Shown piece after piece: positions 33,742-42,249 of a stretch of DNA of 64,000 bases. Made by a program: the position numbers and the translations under genes. This DNA comes from Variovorax paradoxus. GTDB lineage: Bacteria > Pseudomonadota > Gammaproteobacteria > Burkholderiales > Burkholderiaceae_C. The stretch's first letter is position 1. Every line of letters starts with the position of its first letter. Under the pieces are notes generated by a model. That model did not search any database. It was not told the DNA's origin and was given only the letters and a program-made list of their open reading frames with translations. The stretch spans positions 1-64,000 of the forward strand of contig NZ_JXQQ01000097.1 in assembly GCF_000834655.1 (NCBI RefSeq), read 5' to 3'.

Positions 33742-34937
33742 CCGAATCGCTGCTCACGCTGAACGCCGGGTCGTCGTCGATCAAGGTCGCGTTGTTCGAG
33801 GCGGCCGGCGACGGTGCGGCGCTGCCGACTGCACGCTGGTCGGGGCAGGCCGACGGGCTTGGCGCCGGGCTGAAGGCGCGGCTGCGCATCCGCGATGCGG
33901 AGGGGCGCACGCTGCACGACGCGGTGCTCGATGGGGACCATCGCTCGCACCAGGGCGCGCTCGCGGCGCTGCTCAAATGGCATGCGCAGCAAGGCGGAGG
34001 CGATCGGATCGCCGGAGTCGGCCACCGCATCGTGCATGGGGGCGTGAATTTCGTGGCGCCGGTGCGCATCGACGATGCGGTGCTTGCCGAGCTGGCCGCG
34101 CTGGAGCCGCTCGCGCCGCTGCACCAGCCGCACAACCTGGCGGGCGTGCGCGCCGCGACAAAAGCCTTCGACGGCGTGCCGCAGGTGGCGTGCTTCGACA
34201 CCGCTTTCCATTCGACGCAGACCGGGGTCAACCGCCGCTTCGCGTTGCCGCGTGCGTTGCACGACGCGGGCGTGCGGCGCTACGGCTTCCACGGGCTTTC
34301 TTACGAATCGATCGTCGCGCAGTTCACGCGCCTTGCGCCAGAGCTCGCGGACAAGCGCGTGATCGTTGCGCACCTGGGCAATGGCGCCTCGATGTGCGCG
34401 ATGGCGCAGGGCCGCTCGGTCGCGACGACGATGAGCTTCTCGCCGCTCGACGGCTTGACGATGGGCACGCGCTGCGGGCACCTCGATGCGGCCGTCGTGC
34501 TGTACCTCCTGCGCTCGCGCGGCATGTCGGCGGAGCAGGTCGAGACGCTGCTGTTCCGCGAATCGGGTCTTCTGGGCCTCTCGGGCGTGTCGAGCGACAT
34601 GCGTGAGCTCGAAGCCTCCGCCGCACCGGAAGCCGCCGAAGCCATCGCGCATTTCGTCGAGCAGGTCGTGCAGCACATGGGCAGCCTCGCCGCCGCGCTG
34701 CGTGGTGTCGATGCGGTGATCTTCACCGGCGGCATCGGCGAGAACGCGAGTGCGCTGCGCGAGCGCATCCTCGAAGAGTGCGACTGGCTCGGCGTGAATG
34801 TCGATGCGGCCGCCAACAGTGCGGGCCATGCGCGGCTCACGACACCCGAGAGCCCCGTGAGCGCCTGGATGCTGCGCACCGACGAAGAAGCGGTCATCGC
34901 GCGTCACACGGCGCAGGTGTTGCAAGCGGCCGGCTGA
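33738..34937 (+). CDS. ackA: acetate kinase with apparent CTG start
   Basis: 399 residues, the usual AckA length. Conserved segments: LTLNAGSSSIK (N-terminal phosphate motif), GHRIVHGG, FDTAFHST, YGFHGLSYE, HLGNGAS, GLTMGTRCGHLD and FTGGIGENA. It would turn Xsc-made acetyl phosphate into acetate + ATP. No ATG, GTG or TTG lies in frame between the xsc C-terminus and the conserved N-terminus; the only sensible start is CTG at 33738, overlapping the xsc TGA as CTGA, with AAGGA (33727-33731) 6 nt upstream. Coupled to xsc. A rare non-standard start is therefore inferred. Confidence 0.93.
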   Translation: MTESLLTLNAGSSSIKVALFEAAGDGAALPTARWSGQADGLGAGLKARLRIRDAEGRTLHDAVLDGDHRSHQGALAALLKWHAQQGGGDRIAGVGHRIVHGGVNFVAPVRIDDAVLAELAALEPLAPLHQPHNLAGVRAATKAFDGVPQVACFDTAFHSTQTGVNRRFALPRALHDAGVRRYGFHGLSYESIVAQFTRLAPELADKRVIVAHLGNGASMCAMAQGRSVATTMSFSPLDGLTMGTRCGHLDAAVVLYLLRSRGMSAEQVETLLFRESGLLGLSGVSSDMRELEASAAPEAAEAIAHFVEQVVQHMGSLAAALRGVDAVIFTGGIGENASALRERILEECDWLGVNVDAAANSAGHARLTTPESPVSAWMLRTDEEAVIARHTAQVLQAAG

Positions 34938-34955
34938 TCCGATCCAACCAGACAC

Positions 34956-35015
34956 CGTTCGGGCTGAGCTTGTCGAAGCCTTGCGCGGCGCTTCGACAAG
35001 CTCAGCGTGAACGGT
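34956..35015. repeat. 60-bp palindromic repeat, copy A
   Basis: Begins ccgttcgggctgagcttgtc and folds back on itself (arms with gcttcgacaagctcag). Its reverse complement occurs at 36062-36121, on the other side of the LysR gene. A common Comamonadaceae intergenic repeat. Confidence 0.8.
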
Positions 35016-35035
35016 TTTGGGGGGCGCACTCACAA

Positions 35036-35968
35036 TCAGCGTGCCGCGGAAGCACGAGGCACGGTCGCGCCGCAGTGCCGAAGGAAGTCGGCGGTCGCGC
35101 GGCCCAGCAGCTTGTCGCGGTGCATCACCGTCGCGAGCCGCCGCATGCCGGCGGGGAGGCGCGTGCGCAACTCGACCAGGTGCCCGTCTTCCAGCGCCTG
35201 CGCCACCGTGTAGCGCGAGAGGCACGCCAAGCCAGTGCCCGAGGCCACCACGCGCTTGATCGCCTCGGTGCTACCGAGTTCGAAACCCACGCGCACCTGC
35301 TCCAGGTTCTGGATCAGCCACGCATCGGTGACCTGCCGCGTGCCCGAGCCGTGTTCGCGCAGCACCCAGGTGGCCTGCGAGAGCTGGCGGTGCGTGGCGA
35401 TGCGCCTCGCGAGCGCGTGGCCTGGCGCGGCGACGATGACCAGTTCGTCTTCGCGCCAGGCGCGCACCACGAGGTCGGGGTGCGTCTGCGGGCCTTCGAT
35501 GAAGCCCACGTCCACCTCGAAACCAGCCACCGCCTCGATCACGTCGCGCGTGTTCGCAATGTGAAGGTGCACCTGGCTCTGCGGGTGCAGCGCGGTCCAT
35601 TGCGACACGCGCTCGGGCAGCAAGTATTCGCCGATGGTGAAGCTGGCCGCCACGCGCAGCGGCGCCGCATGCTCGCCGCTGAAGAGTGCCTGCACCTCGC
35701 CCGCCTGGTCGAGCAGCGCCTGCGCCTTGGGCAGCAGCGCCCGGCCGTTCTCGTTGAGCACCAGCCGGCGGCCTATGCGGTCGAACAGCAGCGCGCCGAC
35801 GGAGGTTTCGAGGTCGGCCAGCGCGCTGCTCGCGGCCGACTGCGACCGCGCCACTCGGTCGGCCGCCGCGCGGGTGCTGCCCCCGCGCGCGGTGGCCACG
35901 AACACCTCGAGCTGGCGCAGGTTCAGGCGCAGGCGCTGGGGGAGATGTTGATCTGTTTTTCCGGTCAT
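35036..35968 (-). CDS. LysR-family regulator divergent from the molybdoenzyme operon
   Basis: 310 residues. The HTH LRQLEVFVATARGGSTRAAADRVARSQSAASSALADLE (split over about residues 16-53) is followed by a substrate-binding domain (LRVAASFTIGEYLLPE, VDVGFIEG, EHGSGTRQVTDAWL). It resembles the CbbR/YeiE-like branch with the GSGTR motif, a group that includes sulfite-sensing YeiE. The start is ATG 35968. It lies 197 nt from the divergent soeA start and both sides carry inverted copies of a 60-bp repeat. Control of soeABC is inferred. Confidence 0.87.
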   Translation of the reverse strand: MTGKTDQHLPQRLRLNLRQLEVFVATARGGSTRAAADRVARSQSAASSALADLETSVGALLFDRIGRRLVLNENGRALLPKAQALLDQAGEVQALFSGEHAAPLRVAASFTIGEYLLPERVSQWTALHPQSQVHLHIANTRDVIEAVAGFEVDVGFIEGPQTHPDLVVRAWREDELVIVAAPGHALARRIATHRQLSQATWVLREHGSGTRQVTDAWLIQNLEQVRVGFELGSTEAIKRVVASGTGLACLSRYTVAQALEDGHLVELRTRLPAGMRRLATVMHRDKLLGRATADFLRHCGATVPRASAAR

Positions 35969-36061
35969 GGTGAGCGATATTCTCCGCTTTTCCGATTGAT
36001 CGCGGCTACTTACCATCGACTTCACCACGCTGGATGCCGAGTTGCGATCGAAGGCAAGGAG

Positions 36062-36121
36062 CCGTTCACGCCGAGCTTGTGGAAGCGCCGCGCAAGGCTT
36101 CGACAAGCTCAGCCCGAGCGG
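36062..36121. repeat. 60-bp palindromic repeat, copy B (inverted)
   Basis: Reverse-complement of 34956-35015 with few mismatches by eye. It lies in the divergent promoter region between the LysR gene and soeA. Confidence 0.8.
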
Positions 36122-36165
36122 CTGTTGTCCATCGAGGCATGCCGTACAAGACAAAGGACCGACAA

Positions 36166-39105
36166 GTGTTCAGTTTCCTCTCCCGAGAGCCCGTGCACGA
36201 TCCGCTCACCGCGCCAACGCCCGCGGCGGACACCGAGGTCAAGACCACCACCTGCTACATGTGCGCCTGCCGCTGCGGCATTCGCGTGCACCTGCGCGAG
36301 GGCGAGAACGGGCCCGAGGTGCGCTACATCGACGGCAACCCGAACCATCCGCTGAACCAGGGCGTGATCTGCGCCAAGGGCTCCTCGGGAATCATGAAGC
36401 AGGTGTCGCCCGCGCGCATCACGCAGCCGCTCTTGCGCAAGGCCGGCAGCGAGCGCGGCGCGGGGGAGTTCGAACCGATCAGCTGGGAACGCGCCTACGA
36501 CATGCTGACCGAGCGGCTCGGCAAGATCCGCGCAACGGATCCGAAGAAGTTCGCGCTCTTCACCGGCCGCGACCAGATGCAGGCGCTCACCGGTTTGTTC
36601 GCACGCCAGTTCGGCACGCCCAACTACGCGGCGCACGGCGGCTTCTGCTCGGTCAACATGGCTGCGGGAATGATCTACACCATCGGCGGCAGCTTCTGGG
36701 AATTCGGTGGGCCGGACCTGGAGCGCGCCAGGCTGTTCGTGATGATCGGCACGGCCGAAGACCACCACAGCAATCCGATGAAGATCGCGATCAGCAAGTT
36801 CAAGCGCGCGGGCGGACGCTTCATCTCGATCAACCCGGTGCGCACCGGCTATTCGGCGATTGCGGACGAGTGGATTCCGATCAAGCCCGGCACCGACGGC
36901 GCGCTGTTCATGGCGCTGCTGCACGAGCTCGTCGGCAACGAGCTGGTGGACCACGCATTCCTCAAGCGCTTTACCAATGCGCCGCAGCTCGTGGTGCTGG
37001 ACGACTGCGAGCGCGAAGGGCTGTTCGCGTTCGACCCCGAGCGCGGCCCGCCGGGCGATGGCCGTCATCCGCACAACAAGCTCGTGTGGGACAAGGCCAG
37101 CGGCAGCGTGAAGCCCGCGTACCCCGAAGGCATTGCCGACGGCTGCGACCCGGCACTCGAAGGGCACTACACGCTGGCCGACGGCACCCGCGTCGCGCCT
37201 TCGTTCCAGCTGCTGCGCGAGCGCGTGGCGCTCTGCACACCCGAGTGGGCAGAGGGCATCACCGGCATCGACGCGGCGCGCATCGGCAAGCTCGCGCGCG
37301 AGATGGGAGAAACCGCGCTGAAGCAGGCCTTCGAACTGCCGATTCCGTGGACCGATGCGTGGGGCAAGCAACACGCGACCACGCAGGCGCGGCCCGTGGC
37401 CTTCCATGCGATGCGGGGTCTGGCGGCGCATTCCAACGGCTTTCAGACCGTGCGCGCACTCGCAGTGCTGATGAGCGTGCTCGGCACCATCGATGCGCCG
37501 GGGGGCTTTCGCCACAAGGCGCCGTATCCGCGGCACATCGTGCCCAACTACCGCGCGTTCAACGACCCCGGGATGATCCAGCCGAACACGCCGCTCAACG
37601 CCGCGCCGCTGGGCTTTCCGGCGAACCCCGAGGAATTGGCGATCAACCCCGACGGCTCGCCGATCCGCATCGACCACGCGTTCTCGTGGGAGCACCCGCT
37701 GTCGGCGCACGGACTCATGCACAACGTGATCACCAATGCGGTCAAGGGCGACCCTTACCGCATCGACACGCTGCTGATCTTCATGGCCAACATGGCGTGG
37801 AACTCGAGCATGAACACCATGGGCGTGCGCGAGATGCTCAACCGCAAGGACGAGAAGGGCGAGCACATGATTCCCTTCCTCGTGGTGTGCGATGCCTTCC
37901 AGAGCGAGACCGTGGCCTTCGCCGACCTCGTGCTGCCCGACACCACGTACCTGGAGCGCCACGACGTGATGGGCATGCTCGACCGGCCGATCTCGGAGTT
38001 CGACGGGCCGGTCGATTCGGTGCGCGTGCCCGTGGTGGCACCGACCGGAGAGTGCAAGCCCTTCCAGGAGGTGCTGATCGAGCTGGCGTCACGCCTGAAG
38101 TTTCCGGCCTTCACCACGCCGGAAGGCGGGCGCAAGTTCACGGGTTACCCGGACTTTGTCGTCAACTTCGAGCCGCAGCCGGGCATCGGCTTTCTCATGG
38201 GGTGGCGCGGCAAGGACGGCACCGAGCACCTGCGCGGCGCGCCGAACCCGAAGCAGTGGGAAGCCTATGCAGAGAACAACTGCGTGTTCCAGTACCACAT
38301 GCCCGAGACCATGCACTACATGCGCAACTGGAACCGGGAGTACCTCGATTTCGCGAAGGACAAGGGCTGGCGCCAGCGCAATGATCCGGTGCAGCTGGCG
38401 CTGTACTCCGACACCCTGCAGAGCTTTCGCCTCGCGGCGCAGGGCAAGAGCCCGGGGCGGCAGCCGCCCGATGCGCTGCGCGAGCGCATCGAGAAATACT
38501 TCGATCCGCTGCCGTTCTGGTATCCGCCGCTCGAGGAGGATGCGACCGACCTGAAGGCCTACCCGCTCAATGCGTTGACGCAGCGGCCGATGGCGATGTA
38601 CCACTCGTGGGATTCGCAGAACGCGTGGCTCAGGCAGATCCACAGCCACAACTACCTGCATGTGAACCCGCTCACTGCCGAGGCCGCGGGCATCGCGGAC
38701 GGCGGCTGGTGCTGGGTCGAGAGCCAGTGGGGCAAGGTGCGCTGCATGCTGCGCTACAGCGAGGCAGTGGAGCCGGGCACGGTGTGGACGTGGAATGCAA
38801 TCGGCAAGGCCGATGGCGCATGGCAGCTCGCGCCGGGGTCGGACGAGGCGCGCAAGGGCTTCCTGCTCAACCACCTGATCAGCGAGGAGCTGCCGTGCGA
38901 AGGCACGGCGAGCGGGCGCATCAGCAACTCCGATCCGATCACGGGGCAGGCGGGCTGGTACGACGTGCGCGTGCGCATACGGCCGGCCGAGCCGGGCGAG
39001 CCCGAAGAGAGCTTTCCGCAGATGGCGAGCATGCCAAGTCCGCCCGGGGTGCTGGGCAAGGCGGCGAGTGTGTTGACCTACTTTGCGGGGAGGGGGAAGA
39101 AATGA
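36166..39105 (+). CDS. soeA: molybdopterin oxidoreductase, probable sulfite dehydrogenase catalytic subunit SoeA
   Basis: 979 residues of the DMSO-reductase family. The N-terminal [4Fe-4S] site is CYMCACRC then CAKG, followed by bis-MGD-binding domains and a C-terminal molydopterin dinucleotide domain (HVNPLTAEAAGIADG, GRISNSDPITGQAGW). No twin-arginine signal, as expected for cytoplasm-facing SoeA. GTG at 36166 is preferred: AAAGGA lies 7 nt upstream, whereas ATG 36139 has none at the right distance. With the next two genes it forms an A-B-C enzyme. The choice of sulfite over formate, thiosulfate or DMSO as substrate rests on length, lack of Tat signal and neighbouring xsc. Confidence 0.8.
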   Translation: MFSFLSREPVHDPLTAPTPAADTEVKTTTCYMCACRCGIRVHLREGENGPEVRYIDGNPNHPLNQGVICAKGSSGIMKQVSPARITQPLLRKAGSERGAGEFEPISWERAYDMLTERLGKIRATDPKKFALFTGRDQMQALTGLFARQFGTPNYAAHGGFCSVNMAAGMIYTIGGSFWEFGGPDLERARLFVMIGTAEDHHSNPMKIAISKFKRAGGRFISINPVRTGYSAIADEWIPIKPGTDGALFMALLHELVGNELVDHAFLKRFTNAPQLVVLDDCEREGLFAFDPERGPPGDGRHPHNKLVWDKASGSVKPAYPEGIADGCDPALEGHYTLADGTRVAPSFQLLRERVALCTPEWAEGITGIDAARIGKLAREMGETALKQAFELPIPWTDAWGKQHATTQARPVAFHAMRGLAAHSNGFQTVRALAVLMSVLGTIDAPGGFRHKAPYPRHIVPNYRAFNDPGMIQPNTPLNAAPLGFPANPEELAINPDGSPIRIDHAFSWEHPLSAHGLMHNVITNAVKGDPYRIDTLLIFMANMAWNSSMNTMGVREMLNRKDEKGEHMIPFLVVCDAFQSETVAFADLVLPDTTYLERHDVMGMLDRPISEFDGPVDSVRVPVVAPTGECKPFQEVLIELASRLKFPAFTTPEGGRKFTGYPDFVVNFEPQPGIGFLMGWRGKDGTEHLRGAPNPKQWEAYAENNCVFQYHMPETMHYMRNWNREYLDFAKDKGWRQRNDPVQLALYSDTLQSFRLAAQGKSPGRQPPDALRERIEKYFDPLPFWYPPLEEDATDLKAYPLNALTQRPMAMYHSWDSQNAWLRQIHSHNYLHVNPLTAEAAGIADGGWCWVESQWGKVRCMLRYSEAVEPGTVWTWNAIGKADGAWQLAPGSDEARKGFLLNHLISEELPCEGTASGRISNSDPITGQAGWYDVRVRIRPAEPGEPEESFPQMASMPSPPGVLGKAASVLTYFAGRGKK

Positions 39106-39109
39106 TGCA

Positions 39110-39841
39110 GTGGCTGAAAGACCTGATAGGCCCGGCTTCTCTCCCTCCCCTTCCGGGGGAGGGAGCAATACCTCCAAACGCGCGGAGCCAGGCGAAACGC
39201 TCGCCAAGCAACTCGCCCTCGTCATCGACCTCAACGTCTGCGTCGGCTGCCACGCCTGCGTGACCTCGTGCAAGCAATGGAACACCTCCGGCAGCGCCGG
39301 CCCGCTGGCCGACGAGCGGCCTTACGCCGCCAACCCGACCGGCACCTTCTTCAACCGCGTGCAGACCTACGAGGCCGGCGCCTTTCCTGCGACCGAGACG
39401 GTGCACCTGCCCAAGAGCTGCCTGCACTGCGAAGACCCGCCCTGCGTGCCTGTGTGTCCCACCGGCGCGAGCTACAAGCGCAAGGAAGACGGCATCGTGC
39501 TGGTCGACTACGACAAGTGCATCGGCTGCAAGTACTGCGCGTGGGCCTGCCCCTACGGCGCGCGCGAGCTCGATGAAGAACGCCAGGTCATGACCAAGTG
39601 CACGCTGTGCGTGGACCGCATCTATGACGAGCAGTTGCCGAAGGAAGACCGCAAGCCCGCCTGCGTGAAGGCCTGCCCGACGGGCGCGCGGATCTTCGGC
39701 GATGTGAAGGACCCGGACTCCGAGGTATCGAAGGCGATTCGAGAACGCGGCGGCTACCAGCTGATGCCGGAGTGGGAGACCAGGCCGGCGAACCAGTACC
39801 TGCCACGCCGCATCACGCAGTCGACCGACGCACAGGGATAA
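39110..39841 (+). CDS. soeB: 4Fe-4S electron-transfer subunit, probable SoeB
   Basis: 243 residues. Four cysteine groups bind [4Fe-4S] clusters: CVGCHACVTSC, CLHCEDPPCVPVCP, CIGCKYCAWACP and the C-terminal CTLCVDR with CVKACP. It carries electrons from SoeA to the membrane. A GTG start at 39110, 4 nt after the soeA stop, is the best choice in this frame; ATG 39102 is out of frame. The first about 32 residues (Pro, Ser, Gly-rich) are partly encoded by a palindromic repeat and are absent from typical homologues, which start near KQLALVIDLNVCVGC. Confidence 0.85.
   Translation: MAERPDRPGFSPSPSGGGSNTSKRAEPGETLAKQLALVIDLNVCVGCHACVTSCKQWNTSGSAGPLADERPYAANPTGTFFNRVQTYEAGAFPATETVHLPKSCLHCEDPPCVPVCPTGASYKRKEDGIVLVDYDKCIGCKYCAWACPYGARELDEERQVMTKCTLCVDRIYDEQLPKEDRKPACVKACPTGARIFGDVKDPDSEVSKAIRERGGYQLMPEWETRPANQYLPRRITQSTDAQG
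39141..39165. repeat. palindromic repeat inside the 5' end of soeB
   Basis: Perfect 10-bp arms ctccctcccc and ggggagggag around ttccg. Same family as the repeats at 58-80, 56904-57023 and 60981-61471, here read through in frame as PSPSGGG. Confidence 0.85.
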
Positions 39842-39845
39842 CGAG

Positions 39846-40778
39846 ATGCATCCCGCGTTCTCGATTCTTTTCTTCACCACGCTGGCCGGTGCGGCGCAGG
39901 GCCTTGTTTTCACGCTGGCGCTCGGCGCGCTGTTCGGCCTGGAGATGGCGCCGGGTTTTCTGACGATCGCATTGGGCGTGGCCGAGGTGCTGCTCGTCGC
40001 CGGGCTCGCGGCCTCGTTCATGCACCTGGGCCGCAAGTCACGCGCGTGGCGCGCGGTGCTGATGTGGCGCACCTCGTGGATGTCGCGCGAAGTGATCGTG
40101 CTGCCGGGCTTCATCGCGATCGTGGCGCTGTGGTGGCTCTCGCTGCGCCTCGGTGCGGGCGCGCCGTGGTCGTGGTTGTTGCCGGTGCTGGTGCTCGCCG
40201 GTGCCGTCGCGCTCTGGTACTGCACCGCGATGATCTATGCGTGCCTGCGCTTCATCGAGGAGTGGGCGCATCCGCTCACCGTCGTCAACTTCGCGCTGAT
40301 CGGTTTGTCGTCGGGGCTGGTGCTGGCGTGCGCGATGGCGGCTGTGGCCGGCGAGGCGCGCTTCGTGCAGGTCTTCGGACCGTGCGCGCTCGTGGCCACG
40401 CTGGTGGCGTGGGCCGCGCGCGGGCAGGCATTGCGTCGCAACGCGGGCATCCGCCACAAGTCGACGTTGCAATCGGCCACCGGCATCCGCACCGAGAAGC
40501 TGGTGCAGAAATCGATGGGCATGTCGGCCGGCTCGTTCAACACGCGCGAATTCTTCCATGGCGCATCGCTGGCGGCGCTGAAGAACATCAAGCTCGGCTT
40601 CCTGCTGCTGGCCTTTGCATTGCCCGCGCTGTTGCTGGTGTGGGGCCTCGCAAGCGCGGCCGTGCTGCCGTGGCTGCTCGCGGTGCTGGTGCAGGCGCCC
40701 GGCCTCCTGGCCGAGCGCTGGTTCTTCTTCGCGCAGGCCAAGCACCCGCAGAACCTGTATTACCAGGTGGTGTCCTAG
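39846..40778 (+). CDS. soeC: DmsC-type membrane anchor, probable SoeC
   Basis: 310 residues with about eight membrane helices and the DmsC start HPAFSILFFTTLAGAAQGL. The loop HLGRKSRAWRAVLMWRTSWMSREV contains the SRAWRA...SWLSRE pattern of DMSO-reductase anchors. It would pass electrons to quinone. It starts 4 nt after soeB and its stop overlaps the convergent SMP-30 gene by 4 nt. Completes the three-subunit enzyme. Confidence 0.87.
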   Translation: MHPAFSILFFTTLAGAAQGLVFTLALGALFGLEMAPGFLTIALGVAEVLLVAGLAASFMHLGRKSRAWRAVLMWRTSWMSREVIVLPGFIAIVALWWLSLRLGAGAPWSWLLPVLVLAGAVALWYCTAMIYACLRFIEEWAHPLTVVNFALIGLSSGLVLACAMAAVAGEARFVQVFGPCALVATLVAWAARGQALRRNAGIRHKSTLQSATGIRTEKLVQKSMGMSAGSFNTREFFHGASLAALKNIKLGFLLLAFALPALLLVWGLASAAVLPWLLAVLVQAPGLLAERWFFFAQAKHPQNLYYQVVS

Positions 40779-41704
40779 GCTTCGTAGTTCAGCGCGAGGC
40801 CGGGCGTCGGCCAATCGTCGATGGCGATCAAGCGCCCGCTGCCCGAGAGCGTGACGTAGGCCGTGCGCCGGTCGCGCCCACCGAAGCAGATGTTGGTGGT
40901 GTAGCGGTCGGGCAGCGGCACGTGTTCGACGGTGCTGCCATCTGGCGCGACGATGCTGATGCCTCCGTGCAGCAGCGTCGCCACGCAAAGGTTGCCGAGC
41001 GCATCGACGGCCATCGAATCGAAACGCTGGTAGTGCCCGCCCGGTGAGGCGCACAGCATGCGTCCGCCATGCGGAGAGGGCCAACCATCTTTTCGCACGC
41101 GGCCCGGTGCGGTGATGCCGAAGGCCCACACGCGCGCGCCTTCGGTCTCGGCGTAGTAGAGCGTGTCGCCATCGGGCGAGAGCGCGATGCCGTTGGGTGT
41201 CATCACCGGCCGCGCGATCGCTCGCGCGGCGCTGCCGTCGCTGTGGCCGTAGAAGAGGCCGCCGCGGTCCATGTCGCGCTCGCGTGTCTTGCCGAGGTCG
41301 GTGAAGTAGAAGCCGCCGTGGGCGTCGAACACGATGTCGTTGGGGCCGCACAGCGCGCCGTGTTCGACGGTGTCGAACAGCCGCTCGAAGCGGCCGGTCG
41401 CGAGGTTCACGCGCTCGATGCGGCCACCCGAATAGTCCTCGGCCTGGCCCACCGGCCGGTGGCAGCCGTCGGCCTCTGTGTGCCATTTGAAGCCGCCGTT
41501 GTTGCACACGTAGACCGCGCCGTCCGGTCCGATGGCTGCGCCGTTCGGACCGCCGCCCAGGTCGACCACCACCTGCACCAGCCCGTCGTGTCGCACGCGC
41601 GTGAGCGTGCCGCGAGCGATCTCGACCAGCAGCACCGAGCCATCGTCCATGGCGATCGGGCCTTCGGGGAATTGCAGGCCGGTGGCGAGTTCGCGGATTT
41701 GCAT
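40775..41704 (-). CDS. SMP-30/gluconolactonase-family lactone hydrolase
   Basis: 309 residues forming a six-bladed propeller with the metal-site elements FPEGPIAMDDGSVL (Glu), LGGGPNGAAIGPDG (Asn), GPNDIVFDAHGGFYFTD, MTPNGIALSPDGDTLYYAE (Asn) and FDSMAVDALGNL (Asp). Members hydrolyse sugar lactones with Ca or Zn. AAGGAG 6 nt before the ATG at 41704 supports the start. It is convergent with soeC and stands alone; the substrate is unknown. Confidence 0.88.
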   Translation of the reverse strand: MQIRELATGLQFPEGPIAMDDGSVLLVEIARGTLTRVRHDGLVQVVVDLGGGPNGAAIGPDGAVYVCNNGGFKWHTEADGCHRPVGQAEDYSGGRIERVNLATGRFERLFDTVEHGALCGPNDIVFDAHGGFYFTDLGKTRERDMDRGGLFYGHSDGSAARAIARPVMTPNGIALSPDGDTLYYAETEGARVWAFGITAPGRVRKDGWPSPHGGRMLCASPGGHYQRFDSMAVDALGNLCVATLLHGGISIVAPDGSTVEHVPLPDRYTTNICFGGRDRRTAYVTLSGSGRLIAIDDWPTPGLALNYEA

Positions 41705-41895
41705 GGAGGCTCCTTGCGGCTGTTCCTGCCGTGCGCCATTTTGTGACTTCGCGGCGCGCTTGTCGCACGTTCGATCCGTGTTCGGGGAGCCAGCATTTCG
41801 AGCCCGCAACGGTCCTTCCCGACCGTGTGATGTGTGTCACGCCCCACAGTTACTTCACGATGGCATCGACTTGAGTAATCTGAAAGTAGCACTGA

Positions 41896-42225
41896 CGTGT
41901 CGCTCGGCCCGCTTCGTCTCTGTTAACAAGATTGTGCGGGCTAGCAGGCACGGTAGCAGCCGTAGCTTCTGGTGTGGGGCTGGTGCTGTTGATCGTGGGC
42001 ACAGGTGCCACCGTCTTTGCCATTGTGACCACTCGCACCGAACTGCAGCGTTGGGCTGCGCGAAGTTACTTCGGCAAAGACGGTGGCGAGGTGCCGCGAT
42101 TCAAATCCGCAGCAGAAGAAGATGCCGAGCTTGTCAAAGCGTTGGGTGTCGCGTCGGCCGATGAAGTGAAGGGGTCCGTGCTGCTGGAGCGCGATCTCGC
42201 ACCGGAGGCCTCGAGCTATGGTTGA
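41896..42225 (+). pseudogene. C-terminal remnant of a probable type VI secretion effector
   Basis: The open frame from 41896 has only a TTG at 41932 as a possible start and no ribosome site. It encodes a hydrophobic segment (GVGLVLLIVGTGATVFAIVTT), then RTELQRWAARSYFGKDG and an acidic tail. This looks like the end of large BTH_I2691-type type VI effectors, whose last helices precede a W...SYFG motif. The rest of the effector is missing upstream (41705-41895 holds no homologous frame). Family call is from memory of such sequences and is tentative. A short standalone protein is the alternative. Confidence 0.5.
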
Positions 42226-42249
42226 GTTATCGATTCAAGGAGTTCGACC

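Noticed and set aside
36139..36165. ATG 36139 as start of the molybdoenzyme gene
   Set aside because: No Shine-Dalgarno at a usable distance, whereas GTG 36166 has AAAGGA 7 nt upstream.
36109..37962. A 617-codon frame opposite the molybdoenzyme gene
   Set aside because: Antisense shadow; compositionally biased and domain-free.
36166..40778. A formate dehydrogenase or DMSO reductase operon
   Set aside because: Possible by family, but the absence of a Tat signal, the DmsC-type anchor and the xsc context favour sulfite dehydrogenase; kept as an alternative within the entries.
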